64,000 bases of DNA from Neoarius graeffei (taxonomy: Eukaryota > Chordata > Actinopteri > Siluriformes > Ariidae): contig NC_083583.1 in assembly GCF_027579695.1 (NCBI RefSeq), forward strand, positions 3,055,542 to 3,119,541. The letters run 5' to 3'. The notes beneath the pieces are model-generated. The model saw only the letters and a program-made list of their open reading frames with translations. It did not search any database and was not told the origin of the DNA. Both the position numbers and the translations under genes were made by a program. Positions 22,331 to 33,819 of this stretch are shown in pieces. Within the stretch, counting starts at the first letter, position 1, and each line of letters begins with the position of its first letter.

Positions 22331-23875
22331 ATTTACCACCTCAATCTGCTTAAACTCTGGAATGAGGAGGTCCCCGTGGCGTTGGTGTCGGTGGTTCCGG
22401 AGAAGGCGGAGCTGGGAGCGGAGGTTCAAAAAGGGGCATTGGCATCACGTACCTCTCCGGTCCCCTGTGGAGACCACCTCTCCCCGACCCAACTCACGGA
22501 GGTTGCCCAGTTGCAGACCGAGTTTTCGGATGTGTTCTCGCCCCTGCCCGGTCGCACTAACCTCATAGAGACGCACCCGGGGGTGGTAGTGCGTAGCCGC
22601 CCTTACAGGCTACCCGAACACAAAAAAAAGGTGGTTCGGGAAGAACTTGAGACCATGCTCGAAATGGGCATCGTCGAGGAGTCCCACAGTGACTGGAGCA
22701 GCCCGGTGGTCTTGGTACCCAAGGCCGACGGGTCGGTCCGGTTCTGTGTGGACTATAGAAAAGTCAACGCGGTGTCTAAATTTGACGCGTACCCAATGCC
22801 TCGTATTGATGAGTTGCTCGATCGACTTGGCACTGCTTGCTTTTATTCGACACTGGATTTGACAAAGGGATATTGGCAGATCCCCTTGACTCCACTATCC
22901 CGAGAAAAAATGGCCTTTTCCACACCGTTTGGTTTACACCAATTCGTCACACTTCCGTTTGGGCTGTTTGGGGCGCCCGCGATGTTTCAGCGGCTGATGG
23001 ACAGGGTCCTCTGCCCCCACGCCACCTATGCGGCCGCCTATCTCAACGACATCATCGTCTATAGTAATGACTGGCCAAGGCACCTCGAACATCTAAGGGC
23101 CATCCTTAGGTCGCTGAGGCGAGCGGGCCTCACAGACAACCTGAAGAAGTGTGCGATTGGGCGGGTGGAAGTACGGTATCTGGGCTTCCACTTGGGCAAC
23201 GGGCAGGTGTGTCCCCAAATTAACAAGACCGCAGCAATTGCGGCCTGCCCGAGGCCCAAGACCAAAAAGGGGGTGAGACAGTTCCTGGGGCTGGCTGGCT
23301 ATTATCGTAGGTTTATACCTAATTCTTCAGATGTCACCAGCCCGCTGACTGATCTCACTAAAAAGGGGGCACCAGATCCGGTCCAGTGGACGGAGCAATG
23401 CCAGCGGGCTTTTTCTGAGGTAAAGGCTGCACTGTGTGGGGGGCCACTTTTACACTCCCCTGACTTTTCTCTCCCCTTTATGTTGCAGACCGATGCGTCA
23501 GACAGAGGGCTGGGGGCGGTTTTGTCTCAGGAGGTGGAGGACCGCCCCGTCCTGTACATCAGCAGGAAGCTGTTGGTGCGTGAGGGGCGCTACAGCACCA
23601 TAGAGAAAGAGTGTCTGGCCATCAAGTGGGCGGTCCTCGCCCTCCGGTACTATCTGCTGGGGCGCCCTTTCACCCTCTGTTCGGCCCACGCGCCCCTCCA
23701 GTGGCTCCACTGCATGAAGGATGCCAACACGCGGATCACCCGTTGGTATCTGGCACTCCAACCCTTTAATTTCAAGGTGGTCCACAGGCCGGGGGCGCAG
23801 ATGGTCGTGGCGGACTTCCTCTCCCGTCGGGGGGGGGGGGGAGTCAGCTGTAGGCCGGACAGCCTCCCGGCCTGA
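22331..23875 (+). pseudogene. pol part 2: reverse transcriptase and RNase H, active site altered
   Basis: The long open frame (stop TGA at 23873-23875) shows SDWSSPVVLVPKADGSVRFC, YSTLDLTKGYWQIPL and LPFGLFGAPAMFQRLMD, all gypsy RT hallmarks. Then AYLNDIIVY appears where YLDD is expected: the AAC codon at 23045-23047 replaces the first catalytic Asp. The connection domain (KKGVRQFLGLAGYYRRFIP) and RNase H (LQTDASDRGLGAVLSQ, IEKECLAIKWAV, HRPGAQMVVADFLSRR) follow. The Asp-to-Asn change should abolish polymerase activity. The frame is otherwise intact over about 500 residues. Confidence 0.92.
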
Positions 23876-23892
23876 GTCGGGCGGTGGGGGTA

Positions 23893-24196
23893 TGTGGCAG
23901 CGAGGGCGTGGTCAAGCGCCGGTCTGTGACAGGAGGGCGGAGTCAGAGAAGGTAAGTGGCAGAATCACTGCACCTGACGTCAATTAACCTGTGTTTGTGT
24001 GTGTCTTCCCAGTGACCGCGCCCTATTTAAAGAGGGAGAGCAGAGGAGCTTCCCCGAACCAGATGCCGGTTGTGTGTGTGTCTGTCTGTGTTTTCGAACT
24101 AAGTTATGACTGAAAAGTGTGACAATAAAACGGTTTATCAACCTGAGCTCTGTCCTGCCGTCTTCTGTGCTCCGCCCATACACAAGAACTGCCACA
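23893..24196 (+). repeat. 3' LTR of Gmr1-like element (with preceding purine tract)
   Basis: 304 bases, nearly the same as the 5' LTR. The purine-rich GGGCGGTGGGGG at 23879-23890, two bases upstream, is the likely plus-strand primer (polypurine tract). Confidence 0.92.
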
Positions 24197-25056
24197 TTGA
24201 GTTTTTACCAAAAAGTTCTATTTTGGTTTCATCTGACCATATGACATTCTCCCAATCCTCTTCTGGATCATCCAAATGCTCTCTAGCAAACTTCAGATGG
24301 GCCTGGACATGTACTGGCTTAAGCAGGGGGACACGTCTGGCACTGCAGGATTTGAGTCCCTGGCGGCGTAGTGTGTTACTGATGGTAGCCTTTGTTACTT
24401 TGGTCCCAGCTCTCTGCAGGTCATTCACTAGGTCCCCCTGTGTGGTTCTGGGATTTTTGCTCACCGTTCTTGTGATCATTTTGACCCCACAGGGTGAGAT
24501 CTTGCGTGGAGCCCCAGATCGAGGGAGATTATCAGTGGTCTTGTATGTCTTCCATTTTCTAATAATTGCTCCCACAGTTGATTTCTTCACACCAAGCTGC
24601 TTACCTATTGCAGATTCAGTCTTCCCAGCCTGGTGCAGGTCTACAATTTTGTTTCTGGTGTCCTTTGACAGCTCTTTGGTCTTGGCCATAGTGGAGTTTG
24701 GAGTGTGACTGTTTGAGGTTGTGGACAGGTGTCTTTTATACTGATAACGAGTTCAAACAGGTGCCATTAATACAGGTAACAAGTGGAGGACAGAGGAGCC
24801 TCTTAAAGAAGAAGTTACAGGTCTGTGAGAGCCAGAAATCTTGCTTGTTTGTAGGTGACCAAATACTTATTTTACAGAGGAATTTACCAATTAATTCATT
24901 AAAAATCCTACAATGTGATTTCCTGGATTCTTTCCCCCCATTCTGTCTCTCATAGTTGAAGTGTACCTATGATGAAAATTACAGGCCTCTCTCATCTTTT
25001 TTAAGTGGGAGAACTTGCACAATTGGTGGCTGACTAAATACTTTTTTGCCCCACTG
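24197..25056 (-). pseudogene. Tc1-like transposon (T1), copy 1, right part with transposase N-terminus
   Basis: Continues the Tc1 begun at 18554. The minus strand from 24689 encodes [20 protein letters not shown], paired helix-turn-helix domains ([12 protein letters not shown] and [17 protein letters not shown]), and [15 protein letters not shown] with the first catalytic Asp. The frame is then cut by the Gmr1-like element. The element ends at 25056 with CCCCACTG followed by the duplicated TA. Confidence 0.93.
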
Positions 25057-25301
25057 TAAGTGGCAGAATCACTGCACCTGATGTTAATGTGTTTGTGTGT
25101 CTTCCCCAGTGACCGCGCCCTATTTAAGGAGAGAGAGCGAGAGCAGAGGGAGCTCTCTCCCCAACCAGACGACTTGTGTGTGTGCGTGTGTGTGTGGCTG
25201 AGAGCCAAATTTCCACTGAAAAGTGAAAATAAAAGAGTTTTGTGAACTCAGTTCTGGCCTGCCGTCCTTCTGTGCTCCACCCACCCATACGAACTGCCAC
25301 A
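25057..25301 (+). mobile_element. Older Gmr1-like LTR, right piece
   Basis: Continues the LTR interrupted at 18553 and ends GAACTGCCACA at 25301, followed by the target repeat ATGAA. Relative to the LTRs of the inner element it has diverged noticeably, so it is older. Confidence 0.9.
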
Positions 25302-25306
25302 ATGAA

Positions 25307-25984
25307 TTTTCCAGGCATCTCACTAGCATTGTATCTCATTTCTCTTCCGATTCCAGTTCTGATCGATGTTTTGGGTCAGTCTTCCTATGAGGAACAAAAC
25401 TTGGTCATTTGTTTGTTTGTTGATTTTCCTGTTTACAACTTTATTTCCAGTTAAATCCTGTCTCCTCCATCAGTTCTCAATGGATTTCAGTTCTGATTGT
25501 TTTACTTGAAAGAACTCGACCTTCTGCACAACACTCGGTCATTGTATTGTCAAATTTTTGCGAACAAATTAGTCATTAGTTCAACTTAATACATTTTCTT
25601 CTGACTAGAATTGTATCTCCTCTCATTTATCATGTGAATTCAGTTCTGATCGATGTTTTGGGTCGATCTTCCCTCAGGGAACAAAGTTTAGTCCTTTGTT
25701 GATGTTCCTGTTGTAAACAGTTAGTGGTGGAGGTTGGTCCTCTCTCTCTCACATCGTCACATTTCAGTTCTGTTTGATGTTTTGGTCGCCAGGGTGGTTT
25801 TGATGGCAGGACAGATGAGATACTACACCCTTGACATTCTGGTCTTTTTATTCTCATACTCACTTTTTGATTTTTCATGATATTATTCACTTTGCCAAAA
25901 GCTGCCCAACCTCATGTGATTCATCTCTTGATTTCACGTAAAAGATTTCCATTTCTTGTTATTATAGTCTTTCCGAGGTATACG
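25307..25984 (-). mobile_element. RTE-like LINE, middle segment (RT C-terminal region)
   Basis: The minus strand near 25985-25790 reads as GNLLREIKRR, AFGKVNNIMKNQKVSMRIKR with interruptions, the part of RTE-type ORFs that follows the reverse transcriptase core. The remainder is degraded. The element is cut by a Tc1 at 25985. Confidence 0.7.
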
Positions 25985-25986
25985 TA

Positions 25987-27594
25987 CAGTGGGGCAAAAA
26001 AGTATTTAGTCAGCCACCAATTGTGCAAGTTCTCCCACTTAAAAAGATGAGAGAGGCCTGTAATTTTCATCATAGGTACACTTCAACTATGAGAGACAGA
26101 ATGGGGGGGAAAGAATCCAGGAAATTACATTGTAGGATTTTTAATGAATTAATTGGTAAATTCCTCTGTAAAATAAGTATTTGGTCACCTACAAACAAGC
26201 AAGATTTCTGGCTCTCACAGACCTGTAACAACTTCTTTAAGAGGCTCCTCTGTCCTCCACTCGTTACCTGTATTAATGGCACCTGTTTGAACTCGTTATC
26301 AGTATAAAAGACATCTGTCCACAACCTCAAACAGTCACACTCCAAACTCCACTATGGCCAAGACCAAAGAGCTGTCAAAGGACACCAGAAACAAAATTGT
26401 AGACCTGCACCAGGCTGGGAAGACTGAATCTGCAATAGGTAAGCAGCTTGGTGTGAAGAAATCAACTGTGGGAGCAATTATTAGAAAATGGAAGACATAC
26501 AAGACCACTGATAATCTCCCTCGATCTGGGGCTCCACGCAAGATCTCACCCTGTGGGGTCAAAATGATCACAAGAACGGTGAGCAAAAATCCCAGAACCA
26601 CACAGGGGGACCTAGTGAATGACCTGCAGAGAGCTGGGACCAAAGTAACAAAGGCTACCATCAGTAACACACTACGCCGCCAGGGACTCAAATCCTGCAG
26701 TGCCAGACGTGTCCCCCTGCTTAAGCCAGTACATGTCCAGGCCCATCTGAAGTTTGCTAGAGAGCATTTGGATGATCCAGAAGAGGGATGGGAGAATGTC
26801 ATATGGTCAGATGAAACCAAAATAGAACTTTTTGGTAAAAACTCAACTTGTCGTGTTTGGAGGAGAAAGAATGCTGAGTTGCATCCAAAGAACACCATAC
26901 CTACTGTGAAGCATGGGGGTGGAAACATCATGCTTTGAAGCTGTTTTTCTGCAAAGGGACCAGGACGACTGATCCGTGTAAAGGAAAGAATGAATGGGGC
27001 CATGTATTGTGAGATTTTGAGTGAAAACCTCCTTCCATCAGCAAGGGGATTGAAGATGAAACGTGGCTGGGTCTTTCAGCATGACAATGATCCCAAACAC
27101 AATGCCCGGGCAATGAAGGAGTGGCTTCGTAAGAAGCATTTCAAGGTCCTGGAGTGGCCTAGCCAATCTCCAGATCTCAACCCCATAGAAAATCTTTGGA
27201 AGGAGTTGAAAGTCCATGTTGCCCAGCGACAGCCCCAAAACATCACTGCTCTAGAGGAGATCTGCATGGAGGAATGGGCCAAAATACCAGCAACAGTGTG
27301 TGAAAACCTTGTGAAGACTTACAGAAAACGTTTGACCTCTGTCATTGCCAACAAAGGGTATATAACAAAATATTGAGATGAACTTTTGTTATTGACCAAA
27401 TACTTATTTTCCACCATAATTTGCAAATAAATTCTTTAAAAATCAGACAATGTGATTTTCTGGATTTTTTTTTTTCTCATTCTGTCTCTCATAGTTGAAG
27501 TGTACCTATGATGAAAATTACAGGCCTCTCTCATCTTTTTAAGTGGGAGAACTTGCACAATTGGTGACTGACTAAATACTTTTTTGCCCCACTG
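25987..27594 (+). mobile_element. Tc1-like transposon (T1), copy 2
   Basis: 1608 bases with inverted termini CAGTGGGGCAAAAAAGTATT, flanked by TA (25985-25986, 27595-27596), inserted in the RTE-like LINE. Long terminal inverted repeats extend well inside. It is largely colinear with the copies at 18554-25056 and 40731-42340. Confidence 0.95.
26354..27376 (+). pseudogene. Tc1 transposase, one premature stop
   Basis: Reads [20 protein letters not shown], the paired-type DNA-binding region, [12 protein letters not shown], then HDNDPKHN and [14 protein letters not shown] (the DDE triad), to [11 protein letters not shown] and stop. The frame is continuous except for TGA at 26936-26938, where family members have a Trp codon (IMLWG). 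About 340 residues are normal for Tc1 transposases. It cut-and-pastes DNA at TA sites; this copy would give only the DNA-binding part and the first Asp. Confidence 0.93.
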
Positions 27595-27596
27595 TA

Positions 27597-27800
27597 TCTG
27601 TCCACTTCTTCTATAATTGAGTTGTTTACGGTAATATCAGCCCTACTGGCGTTACCATTTATCATCACTTTGCTCTTTCCAGTGTGCATGTTGGGTCTGA
27701 TTTTCTTGCTGGTATTCAAATATCTGTGAGCATTTCTTGGAGTTTGAATGGTGAGTGACTTTTATTAGAAAAAATATCATCAGCAAAGATCAGGTGGGAA
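27597..27800 (-). mobile_element. RTE-like LINE, 5' remnant (RT active-site end)
   Basis: The minus strand shows an FADDI-like RT active site near 27790, then ADITVNNSIIEEVDRY immediately before the Tc1 insertion. The following VYLGK-type sequence lies on the other side of the Tc1. The element is 5'-truncated where a different LINE begins. Confidence 0.7.
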
Positions 27801-30060
27801 GAGGAACTTGCTGTCAATCATCTTCTTCAGGCTATTTCCCACATCCGTGCCCTACAATACCTTCTGTCAGTTGCCATTTCCTCCGTCATTCCAGCAGCTT
27901 TCATATCTTCCTTGACAGTCTTGTAGATGTCGTTTTGGTCTGCCTCTTCCTCTCCTTCCAATGGACATCTCTCTCACTCTTTTTCCAACATACCCAGGGT
28001 CTCTCCTTAACACGTCCATGCATCCTTAGCCTTGTTTCCATGAGTTTTCCACTCCAAGGCCCCACTCCTAACTTTTGTCTTACCACTTCATTCCATACCT
28101 TGTCCAGTTTAGTCAGACCAAGAGAGAATCGCAGTATCTTCATCTCTGCCACACCCATCTGTTTCTCTTGTGCCTTGGTGACTGCTGCTGCCTCCATTCC
28201 GTATAGCATTGCCGGCCTGATGACTGACAGTTTTGTAGAGTTTCCCTTTTGACTTTTGGGGCTACCTTTTTGCTGCACATGATGCTAGTCACTTTTCTCC
28301 AGCTGTTCCAACCAGCCTGGATCCTTTTGGCCACTTCTCTTCCGCGTCCTCCGTCTTGTACAGTTGACCCCAAGTACTTAAACTCCATTACTTTTGGTAC
28401 CTCTTCTCCAAGTAGTGTAATTGTACCATGCTGCTGATGGCTGTTGCTTATTTGGAGGTATTCAGTTTTTGTCCTGCTGACCTTCATGCCTCTCATTTCC
28501 AAGGCTCTCGTCCAGTCCTCAAGATTTTCTTTCAATTCATCCCTCAACTCTCTACATAGGACATCATCTGCATACGTCATATCCCAAGGTGAATCCTTTC
28601 TTATTTCATCTGTCAAACAGTCCACAATGATCACAAATGGTCATGGGCCAAGTGCTGATCCCTGGCGTACTCCCACCTGTACCTCAAAGGGGTCACTTAA
28701 TCCACCTGAGCACCTAACCTGTGTAAGGCAGCCTTGGTATATGTCCTGGACAATGTGGACATAGTTTTCTGAGATTCCTTTCAGTCTGAGACAGTTCCAC
28801 AGCTTGTTTCTTCAGATGGATTTGCATCCCTCTCTTTCTTTCTGTCCTTCTTTGCCTTGACTGCTTCTTGAACCTCTGTGTTCCACCACCATGTTTCTTT
28901 CTCTTCCTTTACTTTTTCTAGATGTTTCCACAAGTACCTGTCTTGCAGTGTTTCTGATGGTCTCACTGATTCTATCCCATTCTCTGTCAGTTCCATCAAA
29001 AATCTGTTTCACATTCTGTACAAAGCTTTCCCTGCATTCTTCATTCTTTAGCTGCCACCATTTGGTGTTTGGGATGTCTCTGGCATTTTAGTGTTGTTTT
29101 GCCACACTTTCTCCTGGTAATACTTTACAGTCTGTTACAAGTTTACACTGTCTTTCTGCACAGGATATAGTCAACCTGGGTACTGCTGTGTCCACTGGAG
29201 TAAGGGATCTTTTTTGAGTCACTCTTGTTAAAGAATGTATTCATGATGGATAACCCTCCTGCCATGGCAAAATTTATGATTGCTTCTCCTTCAACATTTC
29301 TTTGACCAAAACCACGTCTGCCCATACATTCTATTGCTCCAGTGTTGTCCGAACCCACATGACCATTTAAGCCGCCACCTATCCACAGATGCTCACTTTC
29401 AGGGATATATGACAACATGATCCTCATACTGTATCTTCCCAAAATTGCTCTTTCTCTTCGTCGCTGCATCCGACTTGTGGAGCTCAGGCACTTGCAAGGT
29501 TTAATACTTCCCTGTTTATTTCAGTTTTCAACCAGATGAGACGATCTGATTCCCGTTTGATTTGCAGGACATTCTTTTTGAGTACAGGGTCAAGTATTAT
29601 TCCCACACCATTTCTGGCTGAGCTTGTTCCATTGTAGTAGAGTTTATTCCCATTACCAATCTCCTTTGCCTTCATCCCTTTCCATCGAGTCTCTTGAACG
29701 CATAACACATTCATTTTCCTCTGTGACATCATGTTGACCATTTCCATACTCTTTCCTGTCATGGTGCCAATGTTCAGGGTGGCAATATTAAGCACAACCC
29801 CGTTTCTTTCTCTCCTTGCTTTCGCCGTATCCGCTCTTGATACAGTAGCTGTAGCTTATTTGCCACATCTTCATGGTCCTCGGGCTGCACGTCGTTTCTG
29901 GAGAACGCTCTAGCATGACACTCACTGGATTGAATGGACTGCGTTCTAGAGTTAGTTTGGGAAAGATTTTACGACCGGATGCCCTTCCTGCCGTCAACCC
30001 TCCTCATTTATCCAGGCTTGGGACTGGTGCACGAATCCAATGGATTCCAGGCCCTTACGG
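27801..30060 (-). pseudogene. Second LINE with APE endonuclease and RT, degraded
   Basis: Minus strand, 5' to 3': the endonuclease start LNIATLNIGTMTGKSMEMVN and VLCVQETRWKG (29795-29484); WIGGGLNGHVGSDNTG and VDYILCRK, the endonuclease end (29469-29143); a linker (28999-28781); then RT with MTYADDVLC (about 28580) and EFKYLGSTVQDGG, down to LRMHGRVKERPW. Stops and deletions break the frame, and the RT fingers region is shortened. It encoded the nicking and copying enzyme of a non-LTR retrotransposon. The clade was not resolved. Confidence 0.85.
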
Positions 30061-30129
30061 CTGAGTAGTTACTTGCTGTCAATGTTTATTTAAAACTGTG
30101 CCTCATTATTGTGTCTAAGTAGGAAAAAA

Positions 30130-31342
30130 TAAATAAATGTTCCCCGTGTAGGTATCATGCCGCCATTTTGTCTCTAAGAACTACAACTACCAGTCCTCTT
30201 CCACGTGACCTACATCACGCGTGGGCGGGATCATCTACGTCAGTCCGCCATGCGCGCATAAGTCCAGGCGGAAGCTCCGCTCTTTCTCTCTCGTGTCCGG
30301 ATTCCAAGGAATCTAGACGCACAGAAGAGATGCTCTCAAGCCCGAAAACACTTCCTTCTTGCAAGATCCATCATTCAGCACGATTTCTTACCCTTGGCCA
30401 AGGTAAACTCTAGAGTCGCGCGATCTTTAAACTCAACCTGAGTTACAACCAGTTTATTCGTATTAGAAGTGACGTCACGACTGCAGCCCAGACAGTTAAA
30501 AGTTAAGAAGCGATTGAATCCTTTTTAACTCAAAAGCGCTGTGCATCTTATTCTGATCAGAGACTTTTCCTCACGAACGCTGAAGTTCAGACCAAGAATC
30601 CTCTGCTTTCCACGGGAACCACCCAAGTGCTCCGCTGGACCAGAAAGTTTTCTACGCCTCCATCACAAGCGGCTCACGTGCTCCAACGGCAAGGCCCGAA
30701 ACTACAACGGCGAATATTTCTTCATATCTTGCTAAAGGCAGGATTAAGTAAGATTTTGGCATTTAGGCATAATTAAGATAGTCTTAGGAATTTGCTTTTA
30801 TTGAAATAGTGTGAATTTAAACCCAGGTTTATCTGTTACACTGTTAAACACGCAGCGTGTTGAATTGTTCTGTTTTGTTTTAATCTCAATTGTTTTAATA
30901 GACAGGCTGTGCATGCTTCTCTCTCTCTTATTCTTACTAACATTTTAATTTCATTATTATACATCTTGATCTCATCAAGATTTCAGTGGAGTCAGTATGG
31001 TTATGAGCTAGTGGGTTAGCTACAGCTTCCCTTTGTCTGCTTAGCAACACAAAGCTAATCAAGGCCTACCATGTGCTCAGCAGGCTATCAGGCCTGATAA
31101 ACCACACCTCAGCTAGAAATCCACAAGCTAGCTTTTTGTTCAGGCCATAGGGCCTTTCACAAACACACACTAGCAACACAAGGCTAATCTAGGCCTCCAC
31201 CACGTGTAGTTAGCTACACGAGGCTAAACACATGGTCAAGTCCTTCCCACACACACACACAAGCACACATTAGCAACCGAGCTAATCCTTTGTTCTATTT
31301 AGATAACGTTACTTTGTTTTAGCTAGCAACAAGCTAGGCCAT

Positions 31343-31387
<45 letters not shown>

Positions 31388-31490
31388 CACACACCTCACT
31401 GTATTCCAACTGATTATCCATTTTTATCTTTATTATAAATTCATTTATTAAACAAACTGTGTATTTTATTTGTGTGAACAATATCTCGAA
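30130..31490 (+). other. GC-rich promoter-like block with AT-rich tail, possible LTR
   Basis: 30150-30420 is CpG-rich with GCCGCCATTTTG (YY1-like) and CGTGACCTACATCACG, then a CT-rich initiator-like stretch. A poorly coding tail ends near AAACAAACTGTGTATTTTATTT (about 31451). It resembles a large retroviral-type LTR or an untranslated exon of an unknown transcript. No target duplication was found. Confidence 0.3.
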
Positions 31491-31604
31491 GTCCCCAATC
31501 TCTCAAAGAATTCAAAAAGGTGCAGATGATTTATGTAATATAGTAAGTGATCAATAATAATTTGGAAATATACCATAATCTAGCTGTTTGGTAATTTATC
31601 CAGG

Positions 31605-31790
31605 ATTAATGGTATGATTCACTAAATGATTCATTGAACGATTCACTAAATGATTCACTGAATGATTCACTGAATGATTCACTGAATGATTCACTTCAAA
31701 TGAGACTGATTCTATGGTATGATTCAATTCAAATGAGTCAAAGTAAACGATTCAATGGGATTGATTCATTTTAATTATTAACCTTCAAAT
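31605..31790. repeat. Minisatellite of ATGATTCACTGA units
   Basis: Repeated TGATTCACT(A/G)AA units of about 11-15 bases, seven or more copies, decaying to the right into GATTCAATTCAAATGAG-like units. Confidence 0.8.
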
Positions 31791-31859
31791 TTAATGAGAC
31801 TGATTTAATGAGATTGATCACTTAATTTCAATAATTAACTGATTGCACCCACACCCGAG

Positions 31860-32718
31860 GTCTGAGGATGGCTCATGGTGTACTAGGTTTCTAAAGAACT
31901 GGAACCTCTTATGAAATTCTGCTCTTGGGTTCTACACAGAAATGGAAAAAGACTAAAACCTAAGAACAATTTCCGATACAAAATGAAAACGCACTCCTGG
32001 AAGGATAAAAGTTGAGTCTTAATTCAGGCACAAAAGGTTCAGAGACTCAAACTCCTGAGTTACATGTGAATAAGAATCAGGAGAACAGCTCTCACACACA
32101 TTAAACCAAAAACATTGACTTTCCAGAGACATGGAGACAGAGATGAAAAAGACATCAGAGTGAGAAACGATATTCAACAAAAGAAACCAAAAAACTAAAT
32201 TGTCAGTATTGGAAAAATCCAAATTAAAGTGCAAGAGACCAATAAAAGCCCACATTTCTATCAGTAATAAAGATTTAAATTTATTTAAAGTGAACGTAAT
32301 GCCCCTAAACCCCACTTTTTTTCATACAAAGCAACAATCATTATGTTGATTGATCATGTGTTTTCGAACCATAGCTGATCCAAAAGGCCATAAATTGATG
32401 GAAAATCAATAAGATCAGCCGATTTTCATGGAATCTGCTGAGAGTGATCCAGAAGATCCCGAAGGGATGCGTGACGTCACACGTGTAACAAGGATCCAGG
32501 TATCCATTTTGTTCCTGTACGCAGCAGTGGTTCGAGCAGTCGCAATATGGAATCACGTTTTGGAGAGAATTCTGATCGTGATTGCGATTCTTATGTCGGA
32601 TGAAGGGGCAGATGATTATCAAGGATATTCCTGAGTAGATGGTTATCTTTTCAAGCCCCCAAGATGAGAAACTGCCAGTTCACTCAGTTCCCGACAGTCT
32701 TCCTCTGTAGCGCGCATG

Positions 32719-32757
<39 letters not shown>

Positions 32758-33815
32758 AAATGTGTAGAACACAGTGGTTACCTTTCATCATGTTTTCCTG
32801 AACAAAACTAAAAACAAATCAAGTCTTGCAATATTGCAATCTGAGAGCATTTAACACGTTTCAGTTAATAATTAATGACGAGGATTGCGCGCACGCATTT
32901 TTCTTCCTGTTAAAGTGCATCAGATATGATGAGATCAGATGTCGCAAGCGTGAAAATGTTGCTCATAATCCTGCGTCTGGTGCAGTGTGTGTGTGTGTGA
33001 GAGAGATAATAGGGGAATCAACAAACTGTCCAAATGTCAGATCAAATGTCATTTATTAAGTCATTGGGCTTATTTTTGCTCCAGTAATCCCCAAGTGGTC
33101 ATTCTGGTGGTGGTGAACACTTGATGAATCAGATTTATTATTAGTAAGCGACATGAAATCTGCTTGCTTCATTTGAACAAATCCCGTTCACTGTCGCTTT
33201 AGATTAGTGTCGTTTCTCAGAAATTCGTGAACTGAAATGTCCTGTTGTATATGGATTTGAACATCCAAACACAACGCAGTGCTTTCACATCGTTATTTTT
33301 GGAAGATTCCAACCACAATATCCAATTTCAGCGAGCAAACAAGCACGGAGTCAGATGAACTGAAATGTCCCAGATAACCGCGGTTCCACGTGTGACGTCA
33401 TGCGAGAGTAGCCCTTGGGGAAGGTTGCTTTTTTCTGGGATCCGGACACTGTGATTTATCGATAGTTTTGTGCTTGATAAAATAAATTCATATTATTCCC
33501 CCCCTATTAATTTTGGTTGTTACTAATGAGATATATATCATTTTAAAGCATTACAATAATGCATTACATACACTTTAATATTTAAATAAATCACAATATA
33601 CATTGATAATTGTGCTACTCGATTTAATTTGGCTTCATTATGAAGTAACAGTGTTCTGCTACAGAAAAAAAGAGACTTTCATAAAAGCTAAACAAACATC
33701 AATCAACAATTTCATACATTTAAAAAAAAATCTGTTTATCATCAGTGGAGTGTGTGCCAATCCCAGGCCAGAACTCAACAACGCTGTAGTGTAAAAGAGT
33801 TTAAAAGTGACTGTG
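31860..33815. other. Unassigned intergenic DNA with tetranucleotide repeat
   Basis: Holds a (GATA)n tract at 32707-32757. Two blocks are related in inverted orientation (TGACGTCACACGTG at about 32470 and CACGTGTGACGTCA at about 33388), which may be arms of a decayed DNA transposon. No gene was supported. Confidence 0.45.
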
Positions 33816-33819
33816 TTAG

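Noticed and set aside
24106-27003. 222-residue plus-strand (24106-24708) and minus-strand (26335-27003) frames rich in hydrophobic residues
   Set aside because: They are antisense to Tc1 transposase and recur wherever that element occurs.
30168-30735. Short frames in the CpG-rich block, as a possible new gene
   Set aside because: No similarity, no conserved splice partners. The block looks more like a retroelement control region.
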